A stretch of DNA of 64,000 nucleotides, taken from Tenodera sinensis (Eukaryota; Arthropoda; Insecta; Mantodea; Mantidae). Below are positions 56,380 through 64,000 of this stretch, piece after piece (position 1 is the stretch's first letter; every line of letters starts with the position of its first letter). Position numbers and translations under genes: made by a program. The stretch is taken from assembly GCA_030765045.1 (NCBI GenBank), contig CM060962.1, positions 168,373,194 to 168,437,193 on the forward strand. Direction: 5' to 3'. The notes under the pieces are model-generated. The model did no database searches and was not told the origin of the DNA. It was given only the letters and a program-made list of their open reading frames with translations.

Positions 56380-56590
56380 ATTTCTCCAAATTAAACTACA
56401 CTAAAAGTCTGCATCTCAAAATGTAACGCGACGATCACTTGGTGGATCTTCTAAGGCTATGCCAAATATTGATAGACTTCTTAAACGTAAGCAGTATCAA
56501 GGAAATTACTAAGGAATAGATGTTTATCGTATAAGATTTGAAAGGGCGTTTCTAATTCAAACGCAACGTAGAGCAAATGTTTTCCTATGG
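56380..56590 (+). repeat. R2 dispersed repeat, copy 3, 5' part
   Basis: GCGACGATCACTTGGTGGAT, TTGATAGACTTCTTAAACGT, TGTTTATCGTATAAGATTTG and TTCAAACGCAACGTAG match the first half of R2. The second half is found 1.6 kb downstream at 58185. Confidence 0.75.
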
Positions 56591-56924
56591 ACGAGAGGAT
56601 GTAAGGGAAAGAGACGAAGAATGGTCTTATGAATTACTTGCGCTTAGTCCGTCCGGCTCAGCGATGGCCTCACCAAAGATATTTACTTTTGTGAGTGCTC
56701 CTTTCCGATGTGTGGTCAATGGGGAGTCAATAAGAAGCTAAATCATCAATTTTATTCTATCCAAACAATAAAAATCAGCATCATCATTCTTTCCTATACA
56801 TATTTCAACAAGTAACACTGCTTTCTGTGGCAGCATTAACGGCGTTTAAGAAATATGTTTAAACAATTCGTTAAAGAAAGACAATGCATGTGATGTATTT
56901 CGCAACAACAACAAAAACAACAAC
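56591..56924. other. Unannotated stretch
   Basis: No recognised features. Confidence 0.4.
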
Positions 56925-57030
56925 AATAATTTATTACAGTTTCACGGGCGATCAGCCGTGTGAGATTTAAAAATATTGAGCTTTCGTGAAACTGTAATAA
57001 ATAACGTGCGCCGTGAAAGCTTTAAATCTT
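56925..57030. repeat. Nested small inverted repeats next to an AAT array
   Basis: TTTATTACAGTTTCACG (56928) is mirrored by CGTGAAACTGTAATAAA (about 56985). Inside, GAGATTTAAAAATATTGAGC and the downstream CGTGAAAGCTTTAAATCTTA show a second partial mirror. The CGTGAAAGCTT-AAATCTT word is shared with about 27837. Confidence 0.7.
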
Positions 57031-57595
<565 letters not shown>

Positions 57596-58184
57596 CAGGA
57601 AAGAAAGCTAAGGGGGAGAAGCTAAGTTGTAACCTATAGAGGTTTATGCCTCAGTTTTTTGAAACATGCTCTTTTGCGATTTGCAGTAGTTCCATTATTT
57701 GTGTTACCCTGAACTTTCATTTTCCTTTGAAGTTCTGTTTTCCTACTATTTCCTACAAACAGCCATTCAATGTTTTATACTTCGATGTGAAATTCAGGTC
57801 AAATACACCGCGCATGCTTGGGGGAAAAAACCGTTGTATATTAAAATGATTTAAGCGTTTTACATTTAATTTCATTAGAGAGTGAATGACGCCTCTAATA
57901 TCGAATATTTAGTTTCCATCTTCTTTGCGAGTACGTTCTGTTGTGTTCTTTACATTGAGATTACTTTCTTACGAACAAGTGTAAGAGAAATGTTGGAATG
58001 ATATTCTCTTTGGATTAACAAACACCTTACACCCCGCACCCTTGCAGACACGTATGAATTGGCAAGTTGATCTTTGATACCACCTAACATAATTAATAAA
58101 TAAGCCATCCTGACTTCCCTCCGCGGAAAGGAGCATGGAAGTCGGAAAACATGTGAAGCCGAGCCTGTACATGTCACGAAACAG
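57596..58184. other. Unannotated stretch
   Basis: No recognised features. Confidence 0.4.
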
Positions 58185-58290
58185 CCATTGCAACACAAGG
58201 CACGGTAGGGGGTTAAAGAGAGGCAAAGTCCGCGCATGTTTGAAGGAGCTAAACCTACACTCCCCTCTTTCGCAAAGGTTGGACATCGCT
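58185..58290 (+). repeat. R2 dispersed repeat, 3' part
   Basis: GCCATTGCAACACAAGGCAC, GGGGTTAAAGAGAGGCAAAG, CATGTTTGAAGGAGCTAAAC and CTCCCCTCTTTCGCAAAGGT-TGGACATCGCT match the second half of R2 (6.6 and 13.3 kb). Confidence 0.75.
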
Positions 58291-58431
58291 AGTATGGTTA
58301 TTATAATTTCAAAACGAGAGCTAATTTTGCATTTTCACTAACATTTTCGTTATCAGCACACCTGAAAACAATTATTATCGTCTTCATGCCAGTTTGCAGA
58401 AAAAAGGTAAAACTTTGTGGCCAGTGTTATT

Positions 58432-58625
58432 TTATCATTATCATCGTCGTCATCGTCGTCGTCCTCGTCGTCGTCATCGTCATCGTCATCATTATTATTA
58501 TCATCATTAATATTTTTGTAGTTGTTGTAATTGTAGTTGTTGTAGTTGTAGTAGTTGTAGCCGTTGTAGTTGTAGTAGTTGTAGCCGTTGTAGTTGTAGT
58601 CGTTGTTGTTGTAGTTGTTGTAGTT
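58432..58625. repeat. Compound (ATC/GTC)n and (GTTGTA)n microsatellite
   Basis: Degenerate GTCATC triplets are followed by GTTGTAGTTGTAGTAGTTGT units. The right end supplied part of the target for SINE A. Confidence 0.93.
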
Positions 58626-58636
58626 ATTATTACTCA

Positions 58637-58956
58637 GACCGCCTCCGTAGCGCAGTTGGTAGCGCGCTTGCCTCTGGCGCGGAGGACCCGGGTTCGGGTG
58701 GGGATCTTATCCGCTCTGGGAGGTTTGGTACAGGTGCGCTCTGCCTCGTTAGTCCCGGGGGGGCCAATTGAGGAGCTACTTGATGGAAAAGTAGCGGCCC
58801 CAGGTCGAGAAGACCGCATAACTGCCTGGGAGGGATCGGGACGCTGACTACGTACCACCCTCCAGTACTGCACCCCACCAATGACGCCTATAGAGGGCAG
58901 AGGTGGGGGACGCAGCGGCTTGGCTACTCATGGGCTGTTGTGCCGGGGACTAGTTT
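58637..58956 (+). mobile_element. SINE family A, complete copy with 13-bp target duplication
   Basis: TTATTATTACTCA occurs at 58624-58636 and again at 58957-58969, enclosing 320 bases. The tRNA-like head reads GCCTCCGTAGCGCAGTTGGT-AGCGCGC (A box) and GACCCGGGTTCGGGT (B-box region). The GC-rich body and a TTTTT tail follow. TSDs of this length are typical of LINE-mediated retrotransposition. The long frame at 58386-58847 merely joins the microsatellite to the SINE and is not a gene. This is the youngest-looking SINE in the window. Confidence 0.95.
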
Positions 58957-58969
58957 TTATTATTACTCA

Positions 58970-59571
58970 ACATACATGTTTTTCTCTTGTACTGAATGTA
59001 ATATACATTTTTGGAACTTAGCATATTAATGTAATGTGTTTTGCAGCACTTAACAACCAATCGGTATGCATATAATTACTTCTTACAGCCGAAATTTTCA
59101 CAAGTGGACAAATTTCATTGGTTTAGGACTTCAGAAAATAAAGCATGACCGGCGATTCAAAATAACGGTCAGACAAGCATAGCTGCCAGATATTTCGACG
59201 AATACATGATACGCTTCAATTCATTTCGTCAAAACTAAATACCGCCGTACCTGCCTTTGACCCCATGCGTCTCTTTTTGCACCAATAACAGCATGGAAAA
59301 ATCGCTGGCACTCTATGCACCAAAAACTGCATACGGCAGCGTTTGCACCCAATTAGTGATATATTTCATGTGAAGTTGCCAGCTTTTAAAAATTAGCGAG
59401 GTCCCTACATCTAAGTCGATGAAATTGTACCAACAGTAGGATTAAATAAAAGCGCTACACAGTGTTGCACTTGCACAGTCACTGAATCAAAATATTCCGC
59501 AATATACAATCTGAGATTCCATGCTGTGTTCGTTTATGATGTTTTTCATGTTTTGGAATCCTATTCATGAA

Positions 59572-59572
<1 letters not shown>
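58970..59572. other. Unannotated stretch
   Basis: No recognised features. Confidence 0.4.
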
Positions 59573-59975
<403 letters not shown>

Positions 59976-59989
59976 ATAATATGTCATTT

Positions 59990-60385
59990 CTATTTCATTT
60001 TAATCGACATAGGCATTTTCAGAAAGTATCTTATTGCTAATTTTCTTGTAGGTGCAAGGGGAATATGGGAATACAGCAGGCTTTAAGTGATAGTGAAATG
60101 TTTTGAAAGCTGGTTGCTGTGCGATGCCTTTGAAATTCCGTTTTCTTTGCAAGGCCAACAGATAAAAAGGCGAATAACATGTTCCTATTTGAGAAAAGAA
60201 TTGGCAAATTGACACAAACAATAAAGAAATTGTTCAATCAAAAAAAGTATTTCGCATGAATTGTGTTTTATTTAGAGTCACATTTCTTTTAGTAAGACTT
60301 TGTCTCTTACTGTTTTGTAAAAGTCATCCAGAATACAGGTCTTCTGAGGACATTCTCAGAAAATTCAAGTTATGACTGCGATGAA
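59990..60385 (+). mobile_element. M1 left-half fragment, plus orientation
   Basis: TTGCTAATTTTCTTGTAGGT, GGGGAATATGGGAATACAGC, TGCCTTTGAAATTCCGTTTT and GTCATCCAGAATACAGGTCT are M1 blocks in order. It ends in TTCTCAGAAAATTCAAG, about half way through the element. The left terminus is lost into the AAT array. Confidence 0.85.
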
Positions 60386-60559
60386 ACTGCCTATTTGTGT
60401 CCGTCACTGGATACTGACTGTTTGGTTGTTCTTGTACACGTCACAAACAAGAGCTGATTCACCCTTCGACTGAAACAGTGGGGTGTGGAATAGCCGCTAG
60501 TTACGTAAGCGAGAGACAAGGTTGGAAATCGATGCTGTAGAGCGGGTGGGAAATCCAAT
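60386..60559. other. Short unannotated spacer
   Basis: No visible features. Confidence 0.4.
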
Positions 60560-60665
60560 CTAATTAAAGAAAACTTCTCTCACCCAACTGGGAATGGAAC
60601 CCGGTACCTTTGGGGTTGAGAGGCTACCTGCTCGAATGAGTTTCTCGAACCACATAGCAGTATAG
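60560..60665 (-). mobile_element. tRNA-derived SINE head (family G), degenerate
   Basis: The reverse complement has CTGCTATGTGGTTCGAGAAA (weak A box) and ACCGGGTTCCATTCCCAGT (good B box) about 45 bases apart. Folding as a complete tRNA fails. Confidence 0.45.
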
Positions 60666-60904
60666 GCTGGTTTATGCGAAGCCCTCACATCACTTTTAAT
60701 GAAGTTATTCGTAAAACTAACCAGTTCTGTTGCAGTTTCAATTTTATTTTTAAATTACCGCTCCGTGCGTTGCATTTTTCACAACGCATTGTCAACTTAG
60801 TATTTAAATCATTTCGGGACGAAATTATAGCATAAAAACAACAAACGTAACGACTTTCATGTTTGTTTGGGCTCTGAATTTCATATACTCGAATTATGTG
60901 GTCT

Positions 60905-60985
60905 GTGTAAGCGTAGGCTTTCACGGCCGGTGTTGGTAATTCTAGAAGAATGAAACCACGGCAAATCAGCCCGGAAGATTTAGTG
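60905..60985. repeat. Possible retroelement 3' motif
   Basis: GTAGGCTTTCACGGCCGGTG followed by GAATGAAACCACGGCAAATC resembles a motif often seen at the ends of arthropod retroelements. It contains the reverse of the CGTGAAAGC word at 27837 and 57010. Class uncertain. Confidence 0.3.
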
Positions 60986-62631
60986 GTCTGGGACTAAAGA
61001 CGTAGTGCATTTTAACAGTATTTTTACAAGAAAACCAATAATAGAGAACCACTGAATTATGGTCCACTTTGGAAAAACCAAAAATGCATGAGCGTTGCAC
61101 TGTCGCATATCCTCCCTGAGTCGAAGCAGATTACTTCCTGATAATTATGTAGCACTAAAGAACATTTTTTAAGCTACTCTCCTCATTTATACTAAATATC
61201 CTAAATCTGAATAACAACACAAGATAAATTTAAGCAACTAATTATTGTTAAAATTCATCTTAAACCCTTGTGAAAACTTAAGCAACTGGAAAATCCACAC
61301 ACTGCACAACCTTCTGCAGGAGATAGTATAGTTTCGTTTAAATATAATATGTAGTTTCAATATTTTCATGTACTATCCAGCTGATAACGTATAGCTAAAT
61401 GACGTCACTTTAGACGTCAATCTCCGACCTCTCGGACTTCGATGAATAACAGCCAGCTGCTCCCGTGGTTGACTACGAGATCGTTATCGGGGTATGGGTG
61501 CGAGGATAAACAACGCCAGTCAAGTGCGCTGATAAACTTAATGGAGGCTAATAATGATGTATTGGAAATGAGAAGCCCACTCTTTGAGAATGTAGTGTTA
61601 ACTGTTTATGAATATTAGCACAATAAACTTTAACTGTTGAAATATTAAATCTTCTAACTTCTGATGTAGGTATATACATTTTAGGGCTCAAAATAACTGC
61701 GTAAAAATAATGAGAAGAATAAGTTGCCGCTACTCGCCGAAATGCTAATCCGAAGGTTCCCTAGCGGCGACCGCAAATCTGTGGACTGCCGATAATCAAT
61801 CACAGGAAACACCTCTGTAAGATTGTAAACCAAGAACGAAAAGACACGAATTTTAGAAATAAATGCTCTTTCATCAACTTAAGTTCCACCTACTAAGCCT
61901 CACTCCCTACAAACGCTCTTACTTATATTGCCAGCTTAAGCTCCTAATTTGTATCTGAAACGCAAACTTTACTTTGTGACTTGCTCAATTCTCAGAATCT
62001 TGTTCCCTTTCTAATTTTCAGAACTTTTGTCTACGTGCCCCAGCAACGTAAATATGCCTTATATTATGCTTTGATTGGAAAATATTTATCTCAATTATTT
62101 ATCTCCCTATATATAACTTCTTTATAAAATCATTATTCTCACCCGTTAATAATATGAGTAAAACATTTCGAAATGGTTGCTATCGTACGTTTAAGTTGTC
62201 CTAAGTTAACAGTTCGGAAGCGTCTCCCTGTCTCTCTCCTCCTCTCACCCTCCCTCATCAAATTCCTCTGCACTTATCACGGCGACAACGAAGATTAAAC
62301 AGAAAATGCCATACCAACCTTGTCGAGGAACGTGAATAAAATAAATCTGAGGATAATTTATCGAATTGTAACCTCAACACATTCTTCTGTATACACATAG
62401 TATACACTACATAATTCTAGGCCAACTGTAATATACAATTGGTGTAATAAATTTAATAATGGATTTTAAAAAGTCGAGAGGGCCTTCCATACCTATATTC
62501 ATTTCAATGAGAATTAAAATCCCCAAACGTTGAACTATGTGGTTTTCTCTTCTCCTTCTGGTTCTGTTACCATTCCCGATTTAGCGTGGAATAAGTTTAT
62601 ACACCGATAAATTTCGGTTGTCAGATTTAGT
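60986..62631. other. Unannotated stretch
   Basis: Nothing recognised in 1.6 kb. Frames are short and without motifs. Confidence 0.45.
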
Positions 62632-62642
62632 TTAGGATTGCC

Positions 62643-62872
62643 AAAAAATTATTTTGTTGTTTAACGACGCTGTCAATTGCCAGGATTACATCAGCGTCGC
62701 TGGTGCGCCGGAATTTCATCCCACAGGAGTTCTTTCACATGCCAGTAAATCTACCGACATGGGGCTGTCACTTTTAAGCACACTTAAAAGCCATCGGTCT
62801 GGGCTGGATTTAAACCCGCGACCTTGGGATTAGTAGGCCAGCGTCCAACCAACTGAGCCACTCAGACCAACG
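62643..62872 (-). mobile_element. SINE family B, complete copy with 11-bp target duplication
   Basis: TTAGGATTGCC at 62632-62642 is repeated at 62873-62883. Read on the minus strand, the element starts with a tRNA-like head: GAGTGGCTCAGTTGGTTGGA (A box), CTACTAATCCCAAGG, GCGGGTTTAAATCCAGCC (B box). Its body contains CATGTCGGTAGATTTACTGG, and its tail is TGACAGCGTCGTTAAACAAC. It is the complete version of the deleted copy at 21672-21835. Confidence 0.95.
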
Positions 62873-62883
62873 TTAGGATTGCC

Positions 62884-64000
62884 GCTTTCTTATTGGGTTC
62901 TGGATTGGATGTACACGGCCTACTCTTGCCGTTATAGTTCTCGCTCCCGATCTCTGGCAATTGTGCACCAGGCTTTAGTACACTAGATAACAGACTAATT
63001 TCTAAATTACCGAATGCAAGTTTTTCCCACATTTTGTGCAGAGGTATATGAATTAATAAATTAAATGTAGGGTATTAAAATCAACAAGGAAATCCAAAGA
63101 AAGGCCTACATCAAACATATAAGAGTTGCAGCTTCAGCAATCTCCCTCCCCCTTACTGATAAAGTATATTCAGTAAACTCTCTGTAGCCTAAATAAGGCC
63201 GGAAAATTGGTTGAAATAAATACAGTTATCCAATAAACTATATAAAGAAATACCAAGAAAGAATGTAAATTAATTTCATCATTCGCAATTGTTGATGCCC
63301 TTACTCACGCAAAGCGTCGAAGTGTGTAAAGATGATCGAGTCAACTTACCTGAAACAAAAGAAAGGCAAACGTTAATCCATTAGAAGCAGGTAGGGGAAG
63401 ATTACTAATAACTAGGGAACGAACCTTCATACAGAAAACAAAAGGTTGCGGAGTTTGGGCTATAGGAAGTGGGAGGGGTCAGTCTGTTATAAGATGACAG
63501 CACAACTGAGGTCAGATATAGTCGACACACGTTGTTGCATAGCCTAAATTCAATACTGTCACCAGCTGCAGTAGAATATCCACTCACAAATTCTTGTACG
63601 AGTTTAGCAGTACGTGTATATTTCCATTTTCGAGCTGGGGGCATTTTATTCTGGGTGGAGTACTGAGAGACAATGTGTACTGTACGCAGTTGTGTTTGTG
63701 CTGTCACTGTACTCGTGCAATGGCGTCACGCTCTACCCATGTGGCAGGCAATTTGCGATCATCACATTTCGTGACAGCTGTATAAAGATTCGAAGCCTAG
63801 TAATAATTCATCAGTTATAACTTTCAAATGAATGCGTGGAAAGGATTTGAAGTTTCTCATACTACCATTGCCCTATTACTCTCCTATAACCTGAATATCT
63901 GTGAACTCTTATCCTATAATCATGAATTCTCTTAGGTAGTGAGAGGAGAAGAGTCTGTTTGGACATAATAGATATGTGGACGATTGCTCGTCAGGTTATG
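62884..64000. other. Unannotated stretch to window end
   Basis: Short overlapping frames at 63.4-63.8 kb have no motif. No repeats are recognised. Confidence 0.45.

Noticed and set aside
58386..58847. 153-residue plus frame with a Val-rich segment like a signal or membrane helix
   Set aside because: The frame runs from a GTC/GTTGTA microsatellite straight into SINE A; the target duplication proves that the junction is an insertion.
62790..62872. Possible tRNA gene on the minus strand
   Set aside because: It is the head of SINE B, bounded by target duplications, with no acceptor stem.

Overview
This window looks like an intergenic or intronic stretch of a large, AT-rich, repeat-dominated arthropod nuclear genome. 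The evidence is many long microsatellites, tRNA-derived SINEs with pol III boxes, LINE remnants, and decayed Tc1/mariner, pogo/Tigger and hAT transposases of arthropod type. Two SINE types carry tails that remind me of cockroach or other polyneopteran SINEs, so an insect, perhaps Polyneoptera, is my best guess. That placement is recollection, not proof. I found no intact host gene, no genuine tRNA, rRNA or ncRNA gene, no CRISPR and no prokaryotic or viral gene. All recognisable coding sequence is transposon-derived and broken.

Layout. 0-7 kb: a pogo-like end, a 577-bp foldback MITE, a minus-strand relic of an uncharacterised arthropod repeat protein, copies of an AT-rich element I call M1, a SINE, a GAGT-type minisatellite and a second repeat family I call R2. 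7-17.2 kb: a long AAT microsatellite, relics of four kinds of IS630/Tc1/mariner transposase (one as a convergent inverted pair), and M1, R2 and SINE copies. 17.5-22.2 kb: a hAT C-terminus with a LINE 3' end beside it, two pogo-like ends and SINEs. 22.2-26.7 kb is nearly featureless. 26.7-29.3 kb is a very well conserved 0.72-kb inverted duplication around a 1.1-kb spacer. 30.4-31.5 kb holds a second relic of the uncharacterised repeat protein. 36-41 kb holds a SINE, a LINE ORF1 relic, two divergent M1 copies and microsatellites. 41.8-44 kb is a clean nested pair: a hAT element with a perfect 8-bp target duplication inside a Tigger element. 44-47.5 kb has a mariner-like fragment and four tandem arrays. 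48-60.4 kb is rich in M1; one copy appears to have hosted a 1.45-kb GGTGAA-type minisatellite. 60.4-64 kb holds two SINEs and little else.

The genes do not cooperate in a pathway. The window records repeated transposition, internal deletion, nesting, inverted duplication and microsatellite growth. The most interesting structures are M1, an approximately 0.83-kb family bounded by ACTTTCTCTACT / AGTAGAGAAAGT with at least ten copies here and several internal sites of simple-repeat expansion, and the 26.7-29.3 kb palindrome, whose transcripts could fold into long dsRNA. Boundaries without a stated target duplication or terminal repeat are approximate, by tens of bases.
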